Below, in pieces: positions 7,649 through 16,444 of a stretch of 64,000 nucleotides of DNA. A program made the translations under genes and the position numbers. Positions within the stretch are counted from its first letter, which is position 1, and every line of letters starts with the position of its first letter. Origin of the DNA: Segetibacter sp. 3557_3 (GTDB lineage Bacteria; Bacteroidota; Bacteroidia; Chitinophagales; Chitinophagaceae); NCBI RefSeq assembly GCF_004354985.1, contig NZ_SMSK01000013.1, positions 1 through 64,000 on the forward strand, read 5' to 3'. A model generated the notes under the pieces. It did no database searches, was not told the DNA's origin, and worked only from the letters and a program-made list of their open reading frames with translations.

Positions 7649-8079
7649 AGGCAAATATATGTTGATTAAATGGCAGCACTAAATGAAGAGACCTGCAATA
7701 TCAATCTTGCTTACATGAGTTTTGATAGCCGTTAGGTGCATTTAGGAAGTGCTGATTGTCGTGGTGTCAGGCAGTAATTTCCTGGCAACATGGCCTTGCA
7801 TTAGGTGAATGTAGACTTCAATTTCTTTGTATATTTAAATAGAAACATTTTTCGCCATCCCGCACCTCAATTAGCGAGGGATTCCATATTCTACAGAAAA
7901 GCAATAGCAACATGCCATCGTAAAAGGCCATGGAAGATTCAGGTATTTAACCAGGCGCTACCGGCAACCTTTTGAAGGCTAATGATACTGACGATTGTAG
8001 AAATGATCTTCCTGTTTTATTCTGCCATCTTTCAGTGTTGTTCCCGTATCGTGTAGTTGCAACCTTTAAAAACATTAGT
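7649..8079. other. Gene-free divergent region
   Basis: No gene is supported in these 431 bp between the DUF1456 gene (minus) and the Crp/Fnr regulator (plus). The frame of the regulator is open back to 7972, but the extra N terminus resembles no family member. Apart from the -7 box at 7652-7659 I see no clear element. Confidence 0.5.
7652..7659 (-). promoter_or_regulatory. -7 box TATATTTG of the DUF1456 gene, leaderless
   Basis: On the minus strand TATATTTG (exact TAnnTTTG) is followed by CCT and then the ATG at 7648. The transcript should start at or within a base or two of the start codon. No good -33 box is seen at the right distance. Confidence 0.4.
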
Positions 8080-8649
8080 ATGCTCGAACCGTTAATAACG
8101 TTTTGTAATAACATCTGTCCGATGTCTGAAAAGCTGATCGAAGACATTCAGCATTATGCGAGTCTAAGAACTTATAAGAAGGACCAGATGATCTTGAAAG
8201 AAGGTGTAGTGGCAAACTACACATCCTGGATTTTAAAAGGTGCAGTAAGAAGTTATTACCTTAAAGATGGTGAAGAGATTACCACGAAATTCTTACAGGA
8301 AGGTTCTCATATTACTTCCATTTACAGTTATTACAGCCGCCGACCCGGAATAGAAAACGTTATTGCCCTGGAAGATGTAACGCTCGCCTGTTTTCATTAT
8401 GATCAGATGCAACTAATGTATAAAACCTATCCCGAGTTCAATGTTATCGGCCGGATCGTTACAGAAAAGTACCTGTACTTCCTCGAGATCGAATTGTTTA
8501 ACCTGCGTAAAACAAAAGCAGAAGAACGCTACCGTTTTTTTGTAAAGCACTTTCCGCAACTCCTCCAAAGAGCACCCTTGAAGCACATTGCAACCTATCT
8601 TGGAATGAACCTTGAAACGTTGAGCCGGATCCGCTCAAATAAAAAGTAA
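8080..8649 (+). CDS. Crp/Fnr family transcriptional regulator
   Basis: 189 residues from ATG 8080. The N-terminal two thirds form a cNMP-binding-type beta barrel (LKEGVVANYTSWILKGAVRSYY, LQEGSHITSIYSYYSR), and the C terminus ends in a winged helix-turn-helix (LKHIATYLGMNLETLSRIRSNKK), as in the many short Crp/Fnr regulators of Bacteroidota. There are no Fnr-type cysteine clusters, and the effector-binding residues of CAP are not conserved, so the signal is unknown. ATG 8080 is chosen because homology begins at MLEPLITFCNNICP. The TonB receptor follows 404 bp downstream on the same strand and could be a target; this is a guess from position. Confidence 0.82.
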   Translation: MLEPLITFCNNICPMSEKLIEDIQHYASLRTYKKDQMILKEGVVANYTSWILKGAVRSYYLKDGEEITTKFLQEGSHITSIYSYYSRRPGIENVIALEDVTLACFHYDQMQLMYKTYPEFNVIGRIVTEKYLYFLEIELFNLRKTKAEERYRFFVKHFPQLLQRAPLKHIATYLGMNLETLSRIRSNKK

Positions 8650-8795
8650 TTTGTGTAGAAACCCCACTTATTGAAATATCGGTTTTCCCATTAATTTGAC
8701 AATTGTCAACCGCAATCAACCTGAAGTGTCGTTACTTAGGAAGCAATAAGGACAGTTACTACCATCAACAGCTAATACCAAACTGCAAATTCAGA

Positions 8796-8840
8796 CCGGC
8801 ACTGACCTAAATGGGAAGTGCTTGTTCGTGTAAGTGCCGG
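8796..8840 (+). promoter_or_regulatory. Alternative hairpins, possible leader control element
   Basis: CCGGCACT at 8796-8803 is perfectly complementary to AGTGCCGG at 8833-8840 (8 bp). Its inner part GCACT can instead pair with AGTGC at 8817-8821 (5 bp). The two pairings exclude each other, the arrangement seen in attenuators and riboswitches. It lies about 215 bp before the receptor ATG. Function inferred from geometry only. Confidence 0.3.
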
Positions 8841-9004
8841 GCAAATTACCAATGCAAAGCGAATAGCTGTTTCCGCCGTTTACATGGTTCTGGCATCTGA
8901 GGCGCTTAGATCCCTACCATTGAAAAGAGCAAATGATTCATTGTTGAAATGATCGGGAAGATGAACTCATTTGAAGCGGATCGATAGCGCCCGGTGCACC
9001 TTAT

Positions 9005-9023
9005 ACAAAGTAGCAGACTTTGT
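9005..9023 (+). promoter_or_regulatory. Inverted repeat ACAAAGT-5-ACTTTGT
   Basis: A perfect 7-bp inverted repeat with a 5-base centre, ending 30 bp before the ATG of the TonB receptor. It could be an operator for a dimeric regulator or a leader hairpin. It does not match a known operator that I can name. Confidence 0.3.
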
Positions 9024-9053
9024 CCTGACTATTTAACCCTAAACCCAACCGAT

Positions 9054-11696
9054 ATGAAAAAGATCATGCTTGCCTTAAGTTCCTGCTTTCTGCTTATTAT
9101 CGCCAACGCCCAAAAACAAACCATATCGGGCCGCATTACAGATGACGATGGGCAGAGCCTTCCTTCCACCTCGGTAATTGTTAAGTCTACCCGGCAGGGA
9201 ACCTATACGGATAATAACGGCCGGTTTAAATTAACCGGGATCAATAGTTTGCCCGTTACGCTAATGATCACTTCTCTTGGCTATGTTACGCATGAAGAAG
9301 AGGTAAACAATACCGGTGAGCTCCTCATTAAATTAAAGCCTTATATCGGTATAGAACCACCCGTTGTATTGGCTTCGAAAAGAGTCCCAACAAAAATTTT
9401 GGAGTCACCCGTTTCGATTGAACGAATGGGAGTAGCTGTGCTGGAGGCTACTCCGTCTGTAAGCCCTTACGATGCAATTGCCAATCTCAAAGGGGTTGAT
9501 TTTACCACCTCGAGTTTTACATTTAAGACCCCGTCCACCCGCGGGTTCAACGGCAGCGGAAGCGCCCGGGTAAATCAACTGCTGGACGGTATGGACAACC
9601 AGGCACCCGGGTTAAACTTTTCGGTCGGCAACTTCGTTAGTGCAACACAATTGGATGTAGACAATATCGAGTTATTACCCGGGGCTTCTTCCGCCCTCTA
9701 CGGACCTGGTGGTATGAACGGAACGATTTTAATCAATAGCAAGAATCCTTTTGTTTACCAGGGTTTGTCTGTCTTGTTGAAACAGGGTATTATGAACGTG
9801 GATAAACGCCAGCGACCAGATATCACCGGTTTTAATGACTGGTCGATCCGTTGGGCGAAAGTATTGGGCAGCCGCTTTGCCTTTAAGATAGGTGTGCAGT
9901 ATATTAAAGCCAAAGACTGGCTTGCAACCGACAGCTCCAACTATGGACGCATCGGTGACGCGGGTGGGGTAATTGCTGGTAGCCGCAATACCGATCCAAA
10001 CTATGATGGGGTAAACGTTTACGGTGACGAAACAACTGTTGACATTAAGCCCTTTATACCGGCAATGTACCAATCGTTTTTTCCACAGCAATCAATTAAT
10101 GTGTCAAGAACCGGTTATGCCGAAAGGGATATCATAGACCCGGTAACAAAGAACCTGAAACTCAGTGGAGCGATTCACTACAAAGTAACCCCTAACATTG
10201 AAGCTTCCCTTTCAGGCTTTTACGGCACGGGCAATTCAGTATATACCGGCAGCGACCGGTATTCACTAAATGGCATTAAGATAGGCCAGTATAAGCTTGA
10301 ACTGCGAAGTGCCAACTGGTTTGTTCGTGGCTACACCACCCAGGAGAATGCCGGCCAATCTTACGCTTCAACAACCCTCACCCGGCGCTTCAATGAGGAA
10401 TGGAAGCCAAGCACCACATGGTATGGCCAGTACGTAAACCAGTTTGTCCAGGCAAGGCTTACCGGATCGGAGGAGAGGGTTGCGCACGAGCGCGCCAGGT
10501 CAACTGCTGATGCTGGCAGACCCGAACCAGGTTCTGCAGCATTTAACCAGGTGTTCGACAAATTGAAAGCTATCCCGATTTCGCAGGGAGGAGGATTATT
10601 TCTTGATCGAAGCGACTTGTGGATGGCAGAAGGACAATACAGTTTCAGCAAGTTAAAATTTGTAGAACTGGTTGCCGGCGCTAATTACAAACAATATGTG
10701 CTTAATTCGCAGGGAACCATTTTTATCGATACTGCGGGTAAGATTGGCATAAGCGAAGTTGGTGCATATGCACAAGCGACAAAGAAATTTTTGAACAACC
10801 GGCTGACACTCTCCGCTTCCGGCAGGATAGACAAAAACGAGAATTTCAAAGGCAAGATTACCCCGAGGTATACGGCTTTGGTGAAGGTCGCAGAAGACAA
10901 TAACATCCGTGTTTCCTACCAGACTGCCTATCGCTTTCCTACTACACAGCAGCAATTAATAAAACTACAGGTTGGAAGCAATATTTACCTGCTTGGTGGT
11001 CTGCCCTGGATAAATACCTTGTTAATGCCAAAGGGACAAACTTCTTATGCGATACGGGAAGGAAAAGTCACAGCCGATCCTTATGTAGCCAAAGAATTCA
11101 AGCCGGAAACCTGTAATTCCTTTGAATTAGGTTACCGCGGTCTGATAGAGAAAAAGCTGCTGATTGATGTGTACGGCTACATAAGCAATTACAGGAATTT
11201 CATTGGCAGAAGTTCTTTTTATGAACCGCAGGCTAAAACAATTTACTCCATCGTGGTAAATAGTGAGAACAGGGTGAAAACAACAGGTTATGGTATTGGG
11301 TTGAATTATCTGCTGGCCAAAAACTTTACGGCCTCAACCAACTTTTACAGTGACCGGATCACAGATGTTCCAGGTGGCTTTATCGCGAATTTTAACACAC
11401 CTAAATACCGTCTTAATCTTGGTTTATCAAACAATGGTTTTGGAAAAGATAAAAAGCTTGGATTTGCCGTGCAATACAAATGGCAGGATGCTTTCTTCTT
11501 CGAAAATGAATTTGGTAACGGTAACATCGATGCTTTTTCCACGCTAGACGCACAGGTAAGTTATAAGTGGTTAAAGAACAAATCTCAACTTCGTCTTGGT
11601 GGCACAAACATCTTAAATAAATATTACCGGAACGGCTTTGCAAACCCCGAAACTGGCGGTCTGTATTATTTAAGCGTTCGTTTTGATATTCTGTAA
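9054..11696 (+). CDS. TonB-dependent receptor with CarboxypepD_reg domain
   Basis: 880 residues from ATG 9054 (signal peptide MKKIMLALSSCFLLIIANAQ). After the signal comes a CarboxypepD_reg-like domain (about 21-100, ISGRITDDDGQSLP), then a plug domain (about 115-235) with LDGMDNQAPG and the typical NIELLPGASSALYGPGG, then a 22-strand-type outer-membrane barrel ending YYLSVRFDIL with the expected C-terminal aromatic/hydrophobic strand. Such receptors import scarce ligands across the outer membrane with TonB/ExbBD energy. No SusD partner follows, so it is not a SusC. The ligand is unknown; a siderophore, cofactor or metal complex is as likely as a sugar. Confidence 0.88.
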   Translation: MKKIMLALSSCFLLIIANAQKQTISGRITDDDGQSLPSTSVIVKSTRQGTYTDNNGRFKLTGINSLPVTLMITSLGYVTHEEEVNNTGELLIKLKPYIGIEPPVVLASKRVPTKILESPVSIERMGVAVLEATPSVSPYDAIANLKGVDFTTSSFTFKTPSTRGFNGSGSARVNQLLDGMDNQAPGLNFSVGNFVSATQLDVDNIELLPGASSALYGPGGMNGTILINSKNPFVYQGLSVLLKQGIMNVDKRQRPDITGFNDWSIRWAKVLGSRFAFKIGVQYIKAKDWLATDSSNYGRIGDAGGVIAGSRNTDPNYDGVNVYGDETTVDIKPFIPAMYQSFFPQQSINVSRTGYAERDIIDPVTKNLKLSGAIHYKVTPNIEASLSGFYGTGNSVYTGSDRYSLNGIKIGQYKLELRSANWFVRGYTTQENAGQSYASTTLTRRFNEEWKPSTTWYGQYVNQFVQARLTGSEERVAHERARSTADAGRPEPGSAAFNQVFDKLKAIPISQGGGLFLDRSDLWMAEGQYSFSKLKFVELVAGANYKQYVLNSQGTIFIDTAGKIGISEVGAYAQATKKFLNNRLTLSASGRIDKNENFKGKITPRYTALVKVAEDNNIRVSYQTAYRFPTTQQQLIKLQVGSNIYLLGGLPWINTLLMPKGQTSYAIREGKVTADPYVAKEFKPETCNSFELGYRGLIEKKLLIDVYGYISNYRNFIGRSSFYEPQAKTIYSIVVNSENRVKTTGYGIGLNYLLAKNFTASTNFYSDRITDVPGGFIANFNTPKYRLNLGLSNNGFGKDKKLGFAVQYKWQDAFFFENEFGNGNIDAFSTLDAQVSYKWLKNKSQLRLGGTNILNKYYRNGFANPETGGLYYLSVRFDIL

Positions 11697-11888
11697 ACGG
11701 CTCAAACGAGTTCGACTGTAAATGGTTAAGGGCTGTTCGCGCAAAGCCGAAGCGAGGCTCAGGCAATTTGGGAAGGTGCATCGGAAATGAGGGTTAGGTT
11801 ACCCCCATCAATTTATGTATGAATATTGATGTCGTATAGTTAAGAGTTTTTTTGCACCCAGCTGAAGTATGCTAATTGAAAATCGATG

Positions 11889-11919
11889 CCCCGTTCAACT
11901 GGCGGAGCCCGGCGGGCAA
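11889..11919. repeat. GC-rich repeat, copy A
   Basis: The order CCCCGT, ACTGGCG, then GGCGGGC after six bases is shared with 19596-19626 at the same spacing; roughly four fifths of the positions agree by eye. Both copies lie in intergenic DNA. Confidence 0.4.
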
Positions 11920-11960
11920 CTAAAGCTGCATCCAGGTACAACAGCCGGTAACCAAAAACA

Positions 11961-11988
11961 AATAGCCATGCATTCCTGCATGGCTATT
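11961..11988 (-). terminator. Intrinsic terminator of the barrel-protein gene
   Basis: AATAGCCATGCA and TGCATGGCTATT form a perfect 12-bp stem with a TTCC loop. On the minus strand it is followed by TGTTTTTGG. It lies 19 bp past the stop codon at 12008. Confidence 0.8.
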
Positions 11989-12007
11989 GATATCTTCTTC
12001 ATGTAGT

Positions 12008-14440
12008 TTATTTTCCTCCTTTGATCCTGTTTGCTTCGTTGTCGAGGCCGGTTTTTCGCTGCCGGGCACTGCTGATCTGGTTGCTTCCAAAGCGATAAGT
12101 AAAGTTTAAACGGATTGTCTGGCTTTCCCATGTTCCACCCAGTTTTGCGTACAACCCATTTGCATTTGTAATCCCGCCCCACCTTGCCGTACGAAATACA
12201 TCGGTTACACTGAGCTTAACGGTTGCTTTTTTGTCCATGAACAACTTTTGTACACCGATGTCTGCAGCGCCCATGGCTTTAGCCCTGATTGTACCATCTA
12301 AACCTGGTCCGTTAAACCATCCACTAACTTCAGCAGTGTAGTCGTGTCCCAGCTTAAATGCGCTTTGAAAATAGCCGCCATAACCAAATACGCTCAGGTC
12401 AATTTTCTGATTGGTGAATTCACCGTCGAACTTTTGATAATTCCCATACACATTTACATATCCCGACCACCATTTTGCAAGTGGTAAAGAGGAGCCGACA
12501 TTGAAAGAGTAGATCTTTTGACTCGCAAGGTTACGTTGCTGCACATAGGTTGCATTTTTGTTTGCCGTATCGATAAACTGTGCGCGATAATCTTTCACAT
12601 GACTGTAACCAACCGAAGATGTTATAAGACTCCTGAAGGTGTGCGACAATTCGATGTTGTTGGTGTATTGCGGTTTCAGGAAGGCGTTGCCTTTTTCAAA
12701 TGTCAGCTCATCAAGTTTATTTTCAAAAGGGTTCAGGTCCTGGTAAGACGGCCGGTCGATCCGGCGGCTGAAGGTGATGTTCAGCGTGTTTTTGCTATTG
12801 ACATTATAAGTAAGTGCGCCACTTGGAAACAGGTTGAAGTAATGTCGCTTGATGTTATTGTCATCCTGTACCACATTGTCGTCCCGTTTAAGAACCCCTT
12901 CGCTGTTGGTTTGCTCAGCGCGAAGGCCTGCCTGTAAACTAAACTTTTTACCCAGGCTCCGATTGAAGTTCACATACGCGGCATTTACATTTTCGATGTA
13001 TTTAAAGCGGTTACTTCTTTGAAGGTCTTTCACCGGTGTTCCACTACGATCGGTAAACAGTTCGAAAGCGTTTTGTGTTTTTACATAAGACCCTTTGGCG
13101 CCATAACCCAGCTTTCCTTTCCACTTATTCATCTCAACGTCGGCCTTAATCGTATAAATGTCGATGTCGGTGGGCGTGTTGTTGCGGTTGATGACACTAT
13201 ACAGTATGTCGCCTTTGGCATCCCTGTAATGATTTGGTTGGTAGCTACGCCCCGTACCGCGAAATAGTCCATAGTCAGCGTCCACATTTATCTCTTTTCC
13301 GCTGGTATCGGCATAGCGATAATTGACATTACTGTTGAAATTCACGCGGTTCCCATTTACGCTGTTTGTTGCATCAAGTGTTTTTACAAATTGTTTTGAT
13401 GTTGCATCCGAAACGGATGTACGGCTATCGTTCGCCCAATCACTTGAAGATATATTGCCGTTAACGATAAAGCCAATCGTATTCCTGCTGTTGATGAAAT
13501 AGTCGGCACCAGCTTTTGCATTGTAATTTTTGTTATTGCTGACGCTCTTGCTTTTTTGGTCGAAAAGGGTATCGCTTTGGATGCGATAAAGATCAATGGT
13601 ATTCTGGTAGTTCCCAATGTTGGTTCCGACATTGCCGAAAAGATTAACCAGTTTATCGCGATAGTTCAGGTTAAAACTTCCGTTGCCTTTAGGGGTAACG
13701 CCTTGCACCAGGCCGGCGTTTACCGAGCCATTGGTACCATATTTTTTGTTCTTCTTAAGCCTGATGTTTACGATACCGGCATTACCACTTGCATCATATT
13801 TTGCACTTGGGTTGCTGATCATTTCAATTGCTTCGATATCGTTGCTGTTTATGCTCCGCAGGTAGGCAGCCAGGTCTTTTACATCAAGTTGACTTGGCTT
13901 GCCATCGATGTAGATTCTTACCCCGTTTTTACCTTTCATGCTGATGTTGTCATTATTGTCTACACGCATTCCCGGGCTTTTCTGCAACAACTCCAGCGCA
14001 TTACTTCCTGTGGCATTGATACTGCCCTCAACATTAAAAATTGTTTTATCGGCCTTTATCTCAATCATGGGTTTTCGTGCTGTAACACTTACGTCGTTCA
14101 ATATGCGGGTTGCAGTCTGCAGGCTAACATCGGTAGTTCGATCTGCTTCAAGCTTAAACTGGGAGGTGTAATTGTTTTCGTAGCCAACCATGGTGAACAA
14201 AAGCAGGTAAGCCTGTTCGGCAGCTGCGGAAAGTTCGTACCGGCCGTTTTCGTTGCTGACCTCTGCTTTAACGATACTGCTGTCCTTCGCCCGGAGAAGT
14301 GATACGGAAGCCTGCCGTAATGGATTGCCCTGTTGATCCTTAACGGTTCCTGTAATAACAAAATTCGACTGGGCTACAACACCGGTGATGGCGAGTAAAC
14401 TCATTGAGATGTAAAACAGCAGGGTGTAAAATCTTTGCAT
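12008..14440 (-). CDS. Outer-membrane beta-barrel protein (OMP_b-brl_3 family)
   Basis: 810 residues. Signal peptide (cut near GVVAQ), a CarboxypepD_reg-like domain (FVITGTVKDQQGNPLRQASV, about 27-110), a plug-like segment (LLQKSPGMRVDNNDNISMKG, YIDGKPSQLD, about 150-225, including IEAIEMISNPSAKYDASGN), then a long barrel rich in NNK/YxxS strands, ending FRFGSNQISS and a short basic tail. This is the OMP_b-brl_3 group of TonB-receptor-like proteins common in Bacteroidota, with no settled substrate. It is monocistronic: a strong promoter lies upstream (14613-14643) and a strong terminator downstream. Confidence 0.85.
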   Translation of the reverse strand: MQRFYTLLFYISMSLLAITGVVAQSNFVITGTVKDQQGNPLRQASVSLLRAKDSSIVKAEVSNENGRYELSAAAEQAYLLLFTMVGYENNYTSQFKLEADRTTDVSLQTATRILNDVSVTARKPMIEIKADKTIFNVEGSINATGSNALELLQKSPGMRVDNNDNISMKGKNGVRIYIDGKPSQLDVKDLAAYLRSINSNDIEAIEMISNPSAKYDASGNAGIVNIRLKKNKKYGTNGSVNAGLVQGVTPKGNGSFNLNYRDKLVNLFGNVGTNIGNYQNTIDLYRIQSDTLFDQKSKSVSNNKNYNAKAGADYFINSRNTIGFIVNGNISSSDWANDSRTSVSDATSKQFVKTLDATNSVNGNRVNFNSNVNYRYADTSGKEINVDADYGLFRGTGRSYQPNHYRDAKGDILYSVINRNNTPTDIDIYTIKADVEMNKWKGKLGYGAKGSYVKTQNAFELFTDRSGTPVKDLQRSNRFKYIENVNAAYVNFNRSLGKKFSLQAGLRAEQTNSEGVLKRDDNVVQDDNNIKRHYFNLFPSGALTYNVNSKNTLNITFSRRIDRPSYQDLNPFENKLDELTFEKGNAFLKPQYTNNIELSHTFRSLITSSVGYSHVKDYRAQFIDTANKNATYVQQRNLASQKIYSFNVGSSLPLAKWWSGYVNVYGNYQKFDGEFTNQKIDLSVFGYGGYFQSAFKLGHDYTAEVSGWFNGPGLDGTIRAKAMGAADIGVQKLFMDKKATVKLSVTDVFRTARWGGITNANGLYAKLGGTWESQTIRLNFTYRFGSNQISSARQRKTGLDNEANRIKGGK

Positions 14441-14612
14441 GATCTTTTCGATTTACTGAATGGAACGGTGGTGGTTTTATTAAGTTACTGGTTACCCGTT
14501 TTATGTGATGAGTGGTGCCTGATACCTGTAAGTGGACTTATCTGATTGTTTCCTGCGTTCCGCTAACTACTTGTGTTGTTTGCTGCCGGTTGATGTCCGT
14601 TTTTTATGCTAA

Positions 14613-14643
14613 CAAAAGTAGCAGCGGGAGAATCCATGGGCAA
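14613..14643 (-). promoter_or_regulatory. Bacteroidota-type promoter of the barrel-protein gene
   Basis: On the minus strand: TTG (complement of CAA 14641-14643), a 20-bp spacer, then TACTTTTG (14620-14613), an exact TAnnTTTG. Transcription should begin near 14608, giving a leader of about 168 bases. Confidence 0.6.
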
Positions 14644-14807
14644 CGACATAAACATGTAGTTTAGGGAGGGTAAAGCTTGAATCATGTGGTAAATATGTGA
14701 TTGCAGTTGACTGACGGCTTGCTTACGCCTTTGAAAGCGCCATCTGCTAACCGCGGGGGAAAGGATCAATCATTGAACTTTGCCCCCGTTTTCAGGGTCG
14801 GAACCGT

Positions 14808-14815
14808 TAATTTTG
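14808..14815 (+). promoter_or_regulatory. -7 box TAATTTTG of lysS
   Basis: An exact match to TAnnTTTG, 27 bp before ATG 14843. It supports that start over an upstream in-frame one at 14780. A TTTG at 14779-14782 is 25 bp away, longer than the usual 19-21 bp spacing. Confidence 0.45.
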
Positions 14816-14842
14816 CCCGTCTTTTTAAATGAACGCTACATT

Positions 14843-16396
14843 ATGATTCAACAATTGTCAGAGCAGGAACAAATCCGGCGTGATAAACTCGCCGAACTGC
14901 AAAAGCTTGGAATAGACCCATTTCCTGCTCCATTATACCCGGTCAATATGACCGCTGTTCAGATAAAAGAAACCTACAAGGGTGAAGAGAATAAGGCTGA
15001 GTTTACCGATGTATGTATCGCCGGAAGGCTGATGAGCATTCGTGATATGGGTAAGGCTGCCTTTGCTGTACTGCAGGATGGAACAGGAAGAATTCAAGTA
15101 TATGTAAAGCGTGACGAGATCTGCAAGGGCGACGACAAAACGATGTACGACCAGGTCTGGAAAAAGCTGCTGGATATGGGGGACATCATTGGGGTAAAAG
15201 GCTATGTGTTCACCACAAAAACGGGTGAAACTTCCATTCACGTAAGCGAATTTACCTTGCTCACAAAGTCGCTGAAACCGTTGCCGGTTGTGAAAGAGGC
15301 TGAGGGACAGACTTACGATGCGGTTACTGATCCCGAATTTAGGTACCGCCAGCGATATGCCGATCTCGTGGTCAACCCGCAGGTGAAAGAAGTATTTATC
15401 AAACGTACTAAACTCATCAACGCTATCCGTGAGTTCTTAAATGAGCATGGTGCTTTGGAAGTGGATACCCCCGTTTTGCAGAGTATTCCCGGCGGTGCGG
15501 CTGCCAAACCGTTTATTACCCACCACAATGCGCTGGATGTTCCGTTTTATATGCGGATTGCAAATGAATTGTTTCTGAAGCGCCTGATCGTTGGTGGCTT
15601 CGACTGGGTGTATGAATTCAGCCGCAATTTTAGAAATGAAGGTATGGACCGCACCCACAATCCTGAGTTTACCGTGCTGGAATTTTATACTGCCTACAAA
15701 GACTACGAGTGGATGATGAAGATTACGGAACAACTTATGGAGCGTGTTGCCATCGCAACGAATGGCACCACTAAAGTGACCGTGGGACAGCAGGAGATAG
15801 ACTTCAAAGCTCCGTACAAGCGCATTAGTATACACGATGCCATACAACTGGCCATCGGCACTGATGTTCGCGATATGGATGAGGACCAGCTTCGTGAAGT
15901 GTGCCGCCAGCAACACATTCATGTGGAACCAAGCATGGGGAAAGGCAAACTGATTGATGAATTGTTTAGCGAAAAATGCGAGGCCGGTTTCGTGCAGCCC
16001 ACATTTATAATCGACTACCCGGTTGAAATGAGCCCCCTCACCAAAAAGCACCGCAGTAAGCCAGGTGTAGTGGAGCGTTTTGAATTAATGGTAAATGGAA
16101 AGGAGATTGCCAATGCCTACAGCGAATTGAACGACCCGATTGAACAACGCGAACGTTTCGAGGACCAGGCAAAGCTGATGGAAAGGGGCGATGATGAAGC
16201 CATGTTTATCGACTATGACTTTTTGCGTGCACTGGAATATGGTATGCCTCCAACCTCCGGCATAGGTATCGGTATCGACCGGCTTTGTATGCTGATGACC
16301 AACCAACCTTCAATACAGGATGTGCTCCTGTTTCCACAAATGAGGCCCGAAAAGCTTGAGGATCCGGAAGTTAAAAAAGAAGAAACTACCGGATAA
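14843..16396 (+). CDS. lysS: Lysine--tRNA ligase, class II
   Basis: 517 residues. Charges tRNA-Lys with lysine in the cytoplasm. N-terminal OB-fold anticodon-binding domain (about 50-150, VCIAGRLMSIRDMGKAAFAV), then a class II catalytic domain: motif 1 around VDTPVLQSIPGGAAAKPF, motif 2 FRNEGMDRTHNPEFTVLEFY (about 258-277), the lysine-pocket stretch ELMVNGKEIANAYSELNDP, and motif 3 GIGIDRLCMLM (about 480-490). Length is usual for bacterial LysRS. ATG 14843 starts at MIQQLSEQEQIRRDKLAEL, the normal family N terminus. A terminator follows directly. Confidence 0.97.
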   Translation: MIQQLSEQEQIRRDKLAELQKLGIDPFPAPLYPVNMTAVQIKETYKGEENKAEFTDVCIAGRLMSIRDMGKAAFAVLQDGTGRIQVYVKRDEICKGDDKTMYDQVWKKLLDMGDIIGVKGYVFTTKTGETSIHVSEFTLLTKSLKPLPVVKEAEGQTYDAVTDPEFRYRQRYADLVVNPQVKEVFIKRTKLINAIREFLNEHGALEVDTPVLQSIPGGAAAKPFITHHNALDVPFYMRIANELFLKRLIVGGFDWVYEFSRNFRNEGMDRTHNPEFTVLEFYTAYKDYEWMMKITEQLMERVAIATNGTTKVTVGQQEIDFKAPYKRISIHDAIQLAIGTDVRDMDEDQLREVCRQQHIHVEPSMGKGKLIDELFSEKCEAGFVQPTFIIDYPVEMSPLTKKHRSKPGVVERFELMVNGKEIANAYSELNDPIEQRERFEDQAKLMERGDDEAMFIDYDFLRALEYGMPPTSGIGIGIDRLCMLMTNQPSIQDVLLFPQMRPEKLEDPEVKKEETTG

Positions 16397-16398
16397 TA

Positions 16399-16433
16399 AA
16401 AAAGCTCCCCTGCACAACACAGGGGAGCTTTTT
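16399..16433. terminator. Bidirectional terminator between lysS and the slipin gene
   Basis: AAAAAGCTCCCCTG and CAGGGGAGCTTTTT form a perfect 14-bp stem around a 7-base loop. A runs on one side and T runs on the other make it work in both directions, serving lysS (plus) and the slipin operon (minus, stop at 16445). Confidence 0.9.
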
Positions 16434-16444
16434 ACTAGTAAAAA

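Larger units (their letters stand above)
8650..9053. other. Gene-free leader before the TonB receptor gene
   Basis: 404 bp without a gene. Two structural elements are visible: a set of competing inverted repeats at 8796-8840, and a short hairpin at 9005-9023, 30 bp before the receptor start. No clear TAnnTTTG box precedes the receptor. Confidence 0.5.
11697..12007. other. Convergent gene-free region
   Basis: 311 bp between the stop codons of the TonB receptor (plus) and the barrel protein (minus). It holds the terminator at 11961-11988 and a GC-rich piece at 11889-11919 (CCCCGT, ACTGGCG, GGCGGGC) that resembles 19596-19626. Confidence 0.55.
14441..14842. other. Divergent promoter region
   Basis: 402 bp between the barrel-protein gene (minus) and lysS (plus). 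It contains one good promoter for each direction and no gene. Confidence 0.6.

Noticed and set aside
8796-8846. Cobalamin riboswitch before the TonB receptor
   Set aside because: ACTG-8-GGGAAG resembles one conserved block, but the B12 box (AGTCAGGA...ACCTGCC type) and the upstream GGGAA/CCCGC blocks are missing.
13556-14302. Open frame of 248 codons on the plus strand
   Set aside because: It lies antisense to the N-terminal half of the OMP_b-brl_3 gene, whose protein is clearly recognised; composition is that of a mirror frame.
15437-16051. Open frame of 204 codons on the minus strand
   Set aside because: Antisense to lysS; no domain recognised.
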